In this document: piece after piece, positions 12,346 through 20,959 of the stretch
Numbering within the stretch: position 1 is the stretch's first letter
Layout of the letters: every line of letters begins with the position of its first letter
Source of the DNA: Reclinomonas americana ATCC 50394
Lineage: Eukaryota; Jakobida; Jakobea; Jakobida
Length of the DNA: 21,015 nt
Direction of reading: 5' to 3'
NCBI GenBank assembly: GCA_048213135.1
Contig: PS015346.1
Coordinates: 126,303 to 147,317 of the forward strand
The notes under the pieces: generated by a model
What the model was told of the DNA's origin: nothing
What the model saw: the letters and a program-made list of their open reading frames with translations, nothing else
Databases searched by the model: none
Made by a program: the position numbers and the translations under genes

Positions 12346-14923
12346 GAGAGAGAGACAGAGACAGAGAGAGAGAGAGAGAGAAAGTAAGAGAGAGCGCGAG
12401 AAGAGGATTGGGGAAAAACAGGGCAAAGGATACGGAAGAAGAGAAACAGAAAGAGAAACGAGAAATATAGCAAGAAACACAGACAAAATAGAAACAGGAA
12501 ACAGAGGAAAGGGACGAAGAAGGGGTAATGTCTCTGAAAAGCAGTTAAGAAGAAGAATAGCGATGGAGAACGAAGAAGAACAAAAACGAAAGAAACCACA
12601 AGAAGCACAGCGACAGAAAGAGAGAGAAGAACAAGGCAAAGAACTCTCTGCTTCGAAAGCCACCCTTGTGAACCAACTCACCGCTCTCCAGCCTCATACG
12701 CATCATACTTGAGCTTCTGACACCGTTCCAGCGCCTCGACGTTATCGGCGGCCTTGTTGGCGTTCATGATGCGAAACTCCCGATTGCACCGCACAAACTC
12801 TTCCTCGGCGTCGGCCGCCTTCTCGGCGAGCGCCGCCAGCTGCAACATGGTGGCCATCATGCGCTCATCGCTGACCTCGCGAAACGGATCCTCGGCCAGC
12901 TTGTCATCAATGTCGTCGGCATCCTCCGACGGCTCCTCATCCGCAGGTCCCAGTGGATCCGGCACGCGCAGATTGCGCAGCGCCAAACACACCGCGTGCG
13001 CACTGAGCGGAATGGCGGCCGCGGTGGCGGCGGCCACAACCAGCAGAGTGCGGCGTTGTGCCGGCGTGAACGTGCGCATCGTGCTGACGAGCACGTCTTC
13101 CAATGCGTCGGAGCTGACCTCCTCGAACAGGTGGTGGAGCTCGTCGCCGGTGGGGAGACGAGAGGCGGGGAGGTCACACAGGGAACTGATTGGAGAGGGA
13201 GGTTAAGAAAAGGGGAGGGAGGGAGAACAGGGGAGAGGGGAGTGCTGACCTCAGGCACGCCGACACTCGGTACGCCTGCGGCGACTGTAATAGCAGCGGG
13301 ATGATCTCGGCACGCTGCGCTTCACTGGCGGTGGCCAGCAGCTGGTTGGCCAACACGCGCACATCGACCTCGGGCACTTCGGCCAGCACAATGTTGAGAC
13401 ATGTTGCGCGGTGGTGCAACATGGTGCGCAGGTTGGATTCGAGCGCCGGTGAGCGTGTGGTGACGATGCATACCGGTGCAACGATGCGACCGGATGGCCC
13501 TGAAAGAGAAGGTGGGATGAGAAAGAAGCAAGCAAGCAAGGGCTTCACGCACGAGGAACGTACCGTCTCGTAGCACTCGATCCACCTGCTGCGCCGACCA
13601 CGCATTGTCTAGCAGCAGCACTCCGTTGGTGTCGTACATGCGCCGTTGCAGTTCGTCGCGCATGCTGGCCTCGTTGGCCTCCTTCAGCGATTTCTCGAGT
13701 TGATCGAGAAACACTGTCGACTCGGTGCGGTCCATGGAGAACGAGAAACGGAAGAGCGAGTTGTACAACACGTCCAGCGGCTGTGCATGATTTGAGAAGC
13801 ATGCAACAGGGGGAAAAAGCGGGGGCATTGCAAGTCGACAAGCACACACCGTGGCATGCGTGGCGGGATCACTGACGTGACCGCGCATCTCGAACAGGAG
13901 TGTGGAGCCGTGCAGGCCAAGCTCCTGCAGCTTGCCGACGATGCGTTCAGCGACAAACGTCTTGCCGACGCCGGGTTCACCAGAGATGACGAGGACGACG
14001 GGGACGCGGGAGGTGGCTGTTCAGGAAGAGGATGAGATGAGGGAATTTGGTGAAAAGGGAGAGTGAGAGCATACCAGGCATATCGGCCATGATGGCTGCA
14101 GCCACTCGGGCCACCTCGGCCACCCGACTGGGAAATGCAAAGGTGCCGCATGCGCTGGCGGTGGAGATGTTGCTGGCGGTTACCGCGGGGGTGGATGGTG
14201 GTGCGGCTGCGGGGGGTGGAGGGGAAGGAGAGGCACCTGCGGAGGTCAGTGGTGAGAAAGGGGGAAGGGAGAGGGAGGAGAAGGGAGAGGGAGAATGGAG
14301 GAGAAGGGAGGGGAAGGGAGGAGAAGGGAGGAGGAGGGAGGGAGGAGGAGGGAGGGAGGAGGAGGGAGGGAGGAGGAGGGAGGAGAAGGGAGGGGAAGGG
14401 AAGGGAGGAGAAGGGAGGGGAGAAGGGAGGAGAGTACGAGAGAGAGAGAGAGGAGGAGAAGGAAGGCAGAGCAGACACTCTGTGGGCGAGGAAAGATAGA
14501 AAGTGAGAGAGGATAAGAGCAAAGCAAAAGAAGGGTATGACCGCACAGTGGAAGACATGGTGAGACAGATGTTGTGAGAGACAGGGAGATCGAGGAGTGG
14601 GAGGGTGAGCAAGCCACAAGGGAAGGCGCCGCGGTGACAGACACACTGACAGAGAGCAGAGAGAGAAGGAACTCCAATGACACAGCAAGACAAGCCAAGG
14701 AGACAAGTGAGAAAAGGAGTGATGGAGAAGAATGAGAGAACAATCGAAGACAGAGACTGTGAGTGAGAGAAGCTGAGGGGCTGATAGAGAGAGAGGGCAA
14801 GACAAGGAGCTCCAGTGACACAGCAAGACCAAGAGCACGAGTACGAGTGAGAGACAGAGTGATGGACCAGAGAAGAATGAGAGAACAATCGAAGACACAG
14901 ACTAAGAGAGAAGCTGACGAGCT

Positions 14924-14961
<38 letters not shown>

Positions 14962-15604
14962 NNNNNNNNNNNNNNNNNNNNNNNNNNNNNNNNNNNNNNN
15001 NNNNNNNNNNNNNNNNNNNNNNNNNNNNNNNNNNNNNNNNNNNNNNNNNNNNNNNNNNNNNNNNNNNNNNNNNNNNNNNNNNNNNNNNNNNNNNNNNNNN
15101 NNNNNNNNNNNNNNNNNNNNNNNNNNNNNNNNNNNNNNNNNNNNNNNNNNNNNNNNNNNNNNNNNNAGGGAGAGAGAGCAAGACAAGGAGCTCCAGTGAC
15201 ACAGCAAGACATGCCAAGTGCACGAGTGATGGATATGAGAAGAATGAGAGAACTATGACAGACACAGACTGAGTGAACAAGGAGACGACTTGAGAGGGGA
15301 AGTCCACTTGTTTCGACAGAGAGACGCAACTGGGAAGCGAATGATGACTGAGCTGCCTGCGCACACACACGCACACACAAGAACATGCATGTGAGATTCT
15401 GCATTGTGAGTGCTCTCATTTGTGCGATCAGTGAGAAGGAGTCTCTCTGTGTATATGTGTGCGAGAGAGACAGAGAGGAGAGTGGGGCACAACACGAATG
15501 CGTGAGTCGAGGCTCCTCGCACGCACTGATGCACGACAATGAAAAAACGATGACCACTCTCACTGCAATCACTCATTCTCTCACTCTCTCTCTCTCTCTC
15601 ACAC

Positions 15605-15640
<36 letters not shown>

Positions 15641-15761
15641 ACACACACACACACACGCACTCAGTCACCACAATTATTCTCACTCTCATTCTCTTCTCTC
15701 CCTCTTCTCTCTCGTTCTTGCACCTCATGCTCGAGGCAACCGCCTGCGCTGCACGTTCCAT
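8463..15761 (-). CDS. NB-ARC / winged-helix / TPR protein (STAND NTPase); 5' end tentative
   Basis: STAND proteins are nucleotide-switched scaffolds that oligomerise when repeats sense a ligand. Exons (minus): tentative 15761-15724 and 15356-15331; then 14236-14075, 14016-13850, 13780-13564, 13499-13250, 13185-12682, 11849-10790 (or 10776), 10666-10619 (or from 10659), 10564-9959, 9894-9854, 9788-9728, 9194-9045, 8982-8953, 8852-8601, 8510-8463; about 1,200 aa. The P-loop GEPGVGKT is at 13981-13958, Walker B VLLLDNAW at 13621-13598, and the NB-ARC sensor-type VTTRS at 13467-13450. YRAHPLAVEWL (near 11490-11460) resembles the HPL/MHD end of a winged helix. About five 42-residue kinesin-light-chain-type TPRs follow (HPDTL, LGPSHPDTL signatures). 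A second, canonical TPR-like block (exons 9894-8601) ends the protein. Exon 8510-8463 encodes RGLVRSMENYEPQTK and the stop. No N-terminal effector domain is visible. Confidence 0.75.
8862..8915. repeat. Purine tract in intron
   Basis: This almost pure A/G sequence (gggagagggagggaaaggg-type) lies between exons 8982-8953 and 8852-8601 of the NB-ARC/TPR gene. In the sense direction it is the polypyrimidine tract before the acceptor at 8853. Confidence 0.6.
9195..9715. repeat. ~520-bp purine-rich intron with 124-bp duplication
   Basis: The plus strand is nearly all A/G from just after the exon edge at 9194 to about 9712, an intron of the NB-ARC/TPR gene. A segment beginning GAGGAAGCAGCGAGAAAAGG at 9234 recurs at 9358 with the following ~70 bases largely conserved, and a decayed third copy (AGGAATGGAGG) lies near 9470. 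No exon is evident inside it. Confidence 0.7.
10693..10740. repeat. GA microsatellite in intron
   Basis: Alternating GA repeat with a few AAGA interruptions in the short intron between the 11849-10790 and 10666-10619 exons of the NB-ARC/TPR gene. Confidence 0.85.
11853..12660. repeat. ~800-bp purine-rich intron
   Basis: This is the intron between exons 13185-12682 and 11849-10790 of the NB-ARC/TPR gene. From 11860 to about 12000 it is G-rich GGGAAGGGGGGAAGG sequence, then mixed A/G, then interrupted GA/CAGA repeat at 12310-12385. A short mixed island at about 12240-12310 interrupts the tract. I see no supportable exon in it. Confidence 0.65.
14245..14460. repeat. GGGAGGAGAA purine minisatellite
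   Basis: Short G/A units of about 10-16 bp (GGGAGGAGAA and GGGAGGAGGAGGGA variants) are reiterated upstream (sense direction) of the acceptor at 14237 of the NB-ARC/TPR gene. Confidence 0.75.
14668..15290. repeat. ~138-bp minisatellite spanning an assembly gap
   Basis: Units start at about 14668, 14806 and, after the gap, 15187. Each begins GGARCTCCARTGACACAGCA and later contains AGAATGAGAGAACWATCGAAGACA-like sequence and a GAGAGAG block. The first two are 138 bp apart. This lies in the putative 5' intron of the NB-ARC/TPR gene. Confidence 0.75.
14962..15166. other. Assembly gap (205 N)
   Basis: The undetermined bases sit inside the 138-bp minisatellite, flanked by GACAGACAGAGAGAGA and AGGGAGAGAGAGCAAG. 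The gap may conceal further repeat copies or an upstream exon of the NB-ARC/TPR gene. Confidence 0.98.
15585..15660. repeat. CT then CA microsatellites
   Basis: A short (CT)n run at about 15585-15600 is followed by (CA)n at about 15601-15657 with a few interruptions. It falls in the putative first intron of the NB-ARC/TPR gene. Confidence 0.9.
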
Positions 15762-16445
15762 TGCGTCACTCGCTCACTCCAACCTGCTTGCTCGTGGTGT
15801 GACGTTGCTTGACTGATCGGACGAACCAATAAATACAATGCATTTCAATCAAGCTGCAGTAAACCGGCAATGGGCTGTTGAACATGCCGGTCTCGGTTGC
15901 AGTGGAAGCTTGTCCCTGCTTTGGAACTGCCTTGTGGATTTGACGCTCTTGCTGCTCTTTCGATTTCGAAATCAAAGGTCGATATTGATGTACATGTCGC
16001 ACCGCGATCGATTCGACAGCTCGTCACAGATCCGCAGAAGAGAGCAGTGACTTGTTGTCATGGCTTGACTCCTCTGGCCGTGACAAAGACACCACAAGCT
16101 GTTCAGCCATGCGCAGTGCTGTGAAGATCGCAGTTCTCGACTTGTTCGAGCTGCTTACGATCGCGAATTCGAATCCGTACACGGTTTTGCATTAATTGTC
16201 TGGCGTATGGCTTAGGCCTGAATTCGATGTTTTGGATATGGTTGAACGCGATCATCATGCAGCTGTGTCGCTGTTTGGATCCGACAAGTTGCTATTGTTG
16301 TTGGGTTTCTTGCAGAAACGGCAGCATGACTCTCTCGAACTCGTATCCACAATGTCCCAGTTTCTGGTGCTCGCAAAGCGATCATCATGCAGCTGTGTTG
16401 TTGCCGCATCGCCCTTCCACCCCCACATACACAATTCTCCGCCGT
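15762..16445. other. Intergenic spacer downstream of PIG-S
   Basis: This 684-bp spacer lies between the PIG-S stop (16446) and the tentative NB-ARC/TPR start (15761). It has ordinary mixed composition, unlike the rest of the non-coding DNA here. A 21-base block GCGATCATCATGCAGCTGTGT occurs at 16248 and 16378, exactly 130 bp apart in direct orientation. No convincing gene or RNA was found on either strand. Confidence 0.55.
15828..15835 (-). promoter_or_regulatory. Possible TATA-like element
   Basis: The minus strand reads TATTTATT followed directly by GG, about 67-74 bp upstream of the tentative ATG at 15761. It is the only AT-rich core-promoter-like motif noticed in this spacer. It is a weak match and depends on the uncertain gene start. 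Confidence 0.2.
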
Positions 16446-19400
16446 CTATGCATTTCTCCTCGCCAACTCCTCCTCCTCCCTCGCCCGCCTGTACGAGAAG
16501 AGAGCCTTGATCGTGCCGACAACAATGCTGATCAGAACCGGCGCAAAGAACGGCGCGTAGATGCCGAGCTTGCGATTGTCGTCAAAGTAGAGCCAGCTGA
16601 GCATCTCCGGGTCGCCGTACACTTGCTGTGTGTCCTCCAAACATTGGCCCATGCGCGTGGCCACGGCAAAGGAGGCGACAGTGTTCATGGAGAGCAGATC
16701 AGCCACCTGCGCGAGAGAGAGAGAGAGAGAGAGGAGTTCAGCTGACAAGCAGGCAGTGGCGGCTACATCTTGATCGCCCACCTCCAGCATGCAGTCGGCA
16801 GACGATTGCACGAGCTCTGAGGTGCGCGAGTCAATGGGCATACCGGAGACCGTGTCGAGCAGCGACGGCAGCGAGGTGAGAGTCATGTTGGAAAACTGCC
16901 AGCCACGTCAGTCGCACAGATCGACCACTGCAGTGCAGGGAGATTAGATGGCGCACCTGCCACATCTCCAGCACGGCACGCAGCGCGACGCCATCCAACA
17001 GCAATTCCGTGTCTGCGTCATGCACCGCATCCAGTTGCTGCAATCAGGAGCGATGTGAATACATGCTCAATCATCTGGCCACGCGACACAACGCTGCACG
17101 TAACTGGCAAGCCAAGCAGGTCCTCCACGCGGCGAAGAAACACTTGCGTGAGCGTGTCACAAACATTTGTCGGTATGGTATGCGTTTCGCCCGTGTGTGA
17201 CTCTGCCGGTGACAAGGTGAGCACGGTGGCGGCTTTTTTTGTGATACGAGAAGATGCGCACCGCCCTGTCCCTGCCACCAGTTGTAGACGTAGGCAGCAC
17301 CGGTGAGGGGCACCCAGTACACGTTGCGTTCGCCGGCGCGCAGCGGTGTGTGTCGTCTAGGTGGTACGAGCACCGCCAGCGAGAGCACAGCGTCGTGGGC
17401 GGAGGCCGATGGAGGGGCTGTGGAGAGGGGGGAAAGTGAGCGAGGGACACGAAAAGGGATGGAGGACAAAATCAAGAAACACGCAGGATTAGGGAAGAAA
17501 AAGGTCGTGCTGGTGGAAGGCACACGAGTGAGAATTACAGAGTCGTTCGCGACACAAGAGAGAGAGAGAGTGTGTGTGCAAAGAATGCAATGTTAGAAGA
17601 GGAGACAGGAGCGGCACGCGCGGAGGAAAGCATGAAGAATCATGCAAGAACACGGAAGGAAAACACCGTGCTGATGGAAAGCACACGAGTGAACACATAT
17701 CACAGCAGCAAATGAAAACGAAGAAAGGCACGTCACATGAGAGAAAGAACTGTACGACAATGACGGAGCCGATCGGATGCAGACTCAAGGGCAGACAAAA
17801 CAATAGCAAAAGGCGCAGAAAAAGTCGAAGACGTAACTCTGCCACCAGTCGGCGGTAAAGGTATTGGGCATGGCTGACGCCGGCAATTCGTGCGTGCCGT
17901 CACTTGCAGCACTCACAATCGCCTCATCAAAGTCCCAGTGATGCGTTGTCTGCACGAGACGGCGAATGACTCATCTATTGTGCACGCAAGCACACAAATC
18001 ACCCACACCTGCGTCTCCACACGGAAGGTGCCAAGAAAGTCGAGGTGAGAGAGGGCATTGCGGAGGGCGGCTGTGGATGGTGTGAGTCACGTGCTGAAAA
18101 GGTGCAGACATACATGTACATCGCGCGTACTCACTGCCTGGCGAACATGCACCCCACTGCAGTCGCACGCCATCATCGGCGGCGCCATTCACCAGCGAGA
18201 CAGAGATGTGAAACAACCGCTTGCCGAGCAGAGTATTCTGGAGGCACGAGGGGGGTGAGCAAGAAGTGACCGATGCGGAATCGAGAGAGGCTCCTCGCGC
18301 AACTCGTGTCTGAAACGCAGGCAGGCGAGCAGCATGTCGGTGCTCGTAGGAGGCGAGGACGTACTTCACGAAACAATCTGCGATCAAAAGACGATGAGAA
18401 GACAAAGGACGACAAGGACGGTGTCGATTTAGGTGGGGTGTGACGATCGGAGGAATGAGACGACCACCATGGAAGTATAGTGACGAGGAAGCCGGGATCA
18501 ACACGACCAACAAAGCCAAAAGGATCTCAACTCACCTTGCGAATCACACGGTGCTCGCAAGCACAGCACGCGCGTCGACGATGATTGCTTGCACGGGTCG
18601 GCGGACGGCGATAGAGTCCATTGCAGCCACATGCGAAGGGAGTGATCCTGGGTCTCTTGCTCCGATGTTGGAAGTGAGTAGAACTGAGCGAAGGGCAAGG
18701 TGAGCGGGAGGGAAGGGAAGGTGAGCGGGAAAGGGGGGAAGAGGAGACGACATGCGACTGCAACTGTGCGTGACTTACGTTGGTGAAGCGAATGAGAGTG
18801 AGCGTAGGATTGATGAAGAGTGAGTGGAAGACATAAGACACTCCTTGAGGCAGCAGTGATCGAGCGCTCTGACAACGTCGACAAGCGAGCGAAATGGAAC
18901 GAAGAGGGCGAGTGGAATAGAGAGAGCTTGAGAAGAAGGCCAGAAGAACAACAACAAGAAGAAGGCGAAGAAGACGAACATGAAGTGGAAGAAGAGGATG
19001 AAGAAAGGCTCACAATGGCTCCTTACTCAACAGAAGCGACTAGAACTGAGCGAAAGGGCACGAAAAAGGAGTGTGGGAGAGAGAGAGAGAGAGAGTGACA
19101 GAGGCAAGGAGGCAAGGAGAGACAGACAGAGAGAGAGAGAGAGGAGGAGAGAGATGGAGAACGAGAGAGAAAAGAGATGAACACGACTGTGAGATGAACT
19201 GAAGAGGGCCGAGTCTCTCCCTCCCACTCTCTCTTTCTCTCAACCCCNNNNNNNNNNNNNNNNNNNNCGTCTCCTCCCTCCCACTCTCTCTTCTCTCCAA
19301 CCCCCCTCCCCCCTCCTCCCTCCTCTCCCTCCCCCCCCCCCCTCCTCCCTCTCTCCCTCCCTCCTCTCCCTCTCCCCCCCTCTCTCTCTCCCCTCTCTGC

Positions 19401-19719
19401 GCACTCAACTCTCCTCCGACTTGTCAGCTCTGCATTCGCGGCCTCGATCCACGTCGCAGGCGTGTCCTTCTCCACAAACACCACCTCACGCACAGGAAAG
19501 TTGTGCGCCTGCACAAGCGCAAGCATGAGTGAGTGTGCGTGAGAGTGTGTGCGTGAGAGAGAAAGAGAGTACCATCTTCATGCCCTCGAGACTCGACAGT
19601 GGCAGAGGCTCTGAGGGCGCAGAGGTGAGGTGCCACCAGACAGGCACACACGCAGCCGCAAAGAAGGCAAAGAGAAGCGCAGTGAGCGCTTGTCGCCCGT
19701 GCGCAGCAGCAGACGACAT
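16446..19719 (-). CDS. PIGS: GPI transamidase complex subunit PIG-S
   Basis: PIG-S is an ER membrane subunit of the GPI transamidase, which attaches GPI anchors to proteins. Exons (minus): 19719-19573, 19508-19421, 18843-18779, 18683-18536, 18377-18304, 18237-18135, 18070-18009, 17949-17838, 17417-17262, 17202-17105, 17037-16957, 16895-16782, 16706-16446, giving 502 aa (human 555). The N-terminus has the family's single membrane segment followed by paired tryptophans (ALLFAFFAAACVPVWWHLT). Middle segments match in order: RLFHISVSLVNG (human EITFSLLN), ALRNALSHLDFLGTFRVETQ (human LNALGAAGNFSVDSQ), LSLAVLVPP, GAAYVYN, QVFLRRVEDLLGLP (human EVFLAQLRLLFGI) and MTLTSLPSLLDTVSG. The C-terminus WLYFDDNRKLGIYAPFFAPV matches human YFPDDQKFAIYIPLFLP and starts the second membrane helix. 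The frame of exon 18683-18536 is uncertain, and the exon-3 side has a small gap in the preceding intron. Confidence 0.9.
19080..19400. repeat. GA then CT low-complexity intron of PIG-S
   Basis: The plus strand shows GA-rich repeats at about 19076-19175 and C/T-rich sequence at 19215-19400, with opposite strand polarity on either side of ~19200. It is intronic between PIG-S exons 19508-19421 and 18843-18779. No coding region was found. Confidence 0.7.
19248..19267. other. Assembly gap (20 N) between duplicated flanks
   Basis: The left flank (CTCCCTCCCACTCTCTCTTT, then CTCTCAACCCC) and the right flank (CTCCCTCCCACTCTCTCTTC, then TCTCCAACCCC) are near-identical over ~35 bases. The gap lies in the second intron of PIG-S, inside a C/T tract running to about 19400. 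Confidence 0.97.
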
Positions 19720-19739
19720 TTAAGACGAGCAAGTGTCCT
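19720..19739 (-). other. 20-bp spacer between WD40 stop and PIG-S ATG
   Basis: Only 20 bases separate the WD40 gene's TAA (19742-19740) from the PIG-S ATG (19719-19717), both on the minus strand and in different frames. There is no room for a separate 3' UTR plus promoter, so the transcripts must overlap. Confidence 0.8.
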
Positions 19740-20909
19740 TTACTTCCACTCATTGGAGCAACGTCGCGCGATGACTTGCGAGTCCTCGACGATGAAGCAG
19801 CGCAGAACGATCTCTGCCAGACACCACGAATACGCCTCCTCGTCCTGCTTGTGCCTCTTCTGCATCTCTCGCACTGCTTGACGGGCTTGCTTGGCTGCCT
19901 CCAGCTCGTCGAGGGCGAGGCCGTATGGCGTGGCCCAGACGAGCACGACAGCATCGCTTGTGCGGACAGGAGGTCCTCGGCAATCGCTGGACGGGGGCTT
20001 GGAGCCACCGGATACAATGTGGCGGCCGTCTGGAGTAGCGGCAACTGAAATGCCACCGGGGTGCCAAAGAGGGTTGGCGACGCGGGGATGGTGACCTATC
20101 AATTGCACATGCTCGCCCGATGGCAAGCGCCAGACACGCACGGCGCCGTCGTCGCCGCTGCCAGTGACGACGTGCAGTCCATCCGACGTGAGAGCTGCGG
20201 TGCTAATGTCGTCGCGCCCCAGTCGACACACTTGCTCGCCAGTCGCGAGCGACCATACACACATGTCACCGCCGGCACTGACCACGTGCTGGCCGTCGGG
20301 AGTGACACAAACCGAGCGCACCTCGCGCGTGTGGCCCTGGAAAAGACGCTCAACGTCACCGCTGGCGATGGACCACACTCGCACAGTGCCGTTACGATGG
20401 CCCGACACGACGCGCTTCCCGTCAGGAGTGCACGCTAACGAGCGCACTCCGCTCGTCGCTGCTTTCGACAGCCGCTTCGCATCAGAACGGTAGGCAAGCG
20501 ACCAGATCCACAATGCGCCGTCATTGTCGAGGCAGCTGCCCAACACGAGGAACTGGCCGTCGGGGGTGAAGCACAACTCAATCATTGTGTACATGTCATG
20601 CTTAGTGAGCCGCAAACAGCGCACTTCCTTCCCGCTGGCCAATGACCAGATGCGCACAGTGCTATCGTCGCTGCATGATGCAACACGATCGCCATCGCCG
20701 CTGACAGCCAGTGCAAAGGTGCCTCCACCATGTCCACGGAGTTGTTGCACGAGGTCGCCCGTGGTGAGTGACCACACATGCACTGCCATCGCCATGGGGC
20801 AGGTGAGAATGCGCTGGCTGTCGGTGGTCACCACCACCGAATACACTCGGACAGGATGTTGTCGCAGGCCTCGGCGGAAGAGCGCAGATCGATGCATGTG
20901 CTCCGGATG
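19740..20909 (-). CDS. WD40-repeat beta-propeller protein, 5' end not resolved
   Basis: Seven WD40 blades can be read in one uninterrupted exon, enough for a complete propeller used as a protein-binding platform. Blade ends include VHVWSLTTGD, VRIWSLASGK, LWIWSLAYRS, VRVWSIASGD, CVWSLATGE and VRVWRLPSGE, and the seventh closes with VVLVWATPYG after a longer loop. TPDG turns precede most blades. About 60 residues of helix follow (LDELEAAKQARQAVREMQKR), ending SNEWK and TAA at 19742-19740. In-frame stop TGA at 20957-20955 means the coding exon begins after it: either at an acceptor before 20909 (cgcccag, then CATCCGGAGC) or at the ATG at 20897. The upstream sequence is CT-rich and ends in ctctag, so earlier exons beyond the window are likely. 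This could be a standalone protein or the C-terminal part of a larger WD40 protein. Confidence 0.8.
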   Translation of the reverse strand, partial: HPEHMHRSALFRRGLRQHPVRVYSVVVTTDSQRILTCPMAMAVHVWSLTTGDLVQQLRGHGGGTFALAVSGDGDRVASCSDDSTVRIWSLASGKEVRCLRLTKHDMYTMIELCFTPDGQFLVLGSCLDNDGALWIWSLAYRSDAKRLSKAATSGVRSLACTPDGKRVVSGHRNGTVRVWSIASGDVERLFQGHTREVRSVCVTPDGQHVVSAGGDMCVWSLATGEQVCRLGRDDISTAALTSDGLHVVTGSGDDGAVRVWRLPSGEHVQLIGHHPRVANPLWHPGGISVAATPDGRHIVSGGSKPPSSDCRGPPVRTSDAVVLVWATPYGLALDELEAAKQARQAVREMQKRHKQDEEAYSWCLAEIVLRCFIVEDSQVIARRCSNEWK

Positions 20910-20959
20910 CTGGGCGACAGCCGGCGGATTTGGTTGACGAAGAGAGGCAATCAATCAAT

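Noticed and set aside
11973-12681. Minus-strand frames rich in Ser/Leu/Phe/Pro resembling membrane proteins
   Set aside because: They are translations of the pyrimidine-rich intron between two phased exons of the NB-ARC/TPR gene.
13684-15572. Large minus-strand open frames with hydrophobic Leu/Ser/Cys content, possible transporter
   Set aside because: The sequence is minisatellite and CT tract plus a gap. The apparent hydrophobicity comes from CTC/TCT/TTC codons, and the genuine exons lie in it with proper splice sites.
19750-20958. Plus-strand and alternate-frame open frames over the WD40 exon
   Set aside because: They are shadows of the WD40 frame, which has seven clear blades ending in VW/IW motifs.
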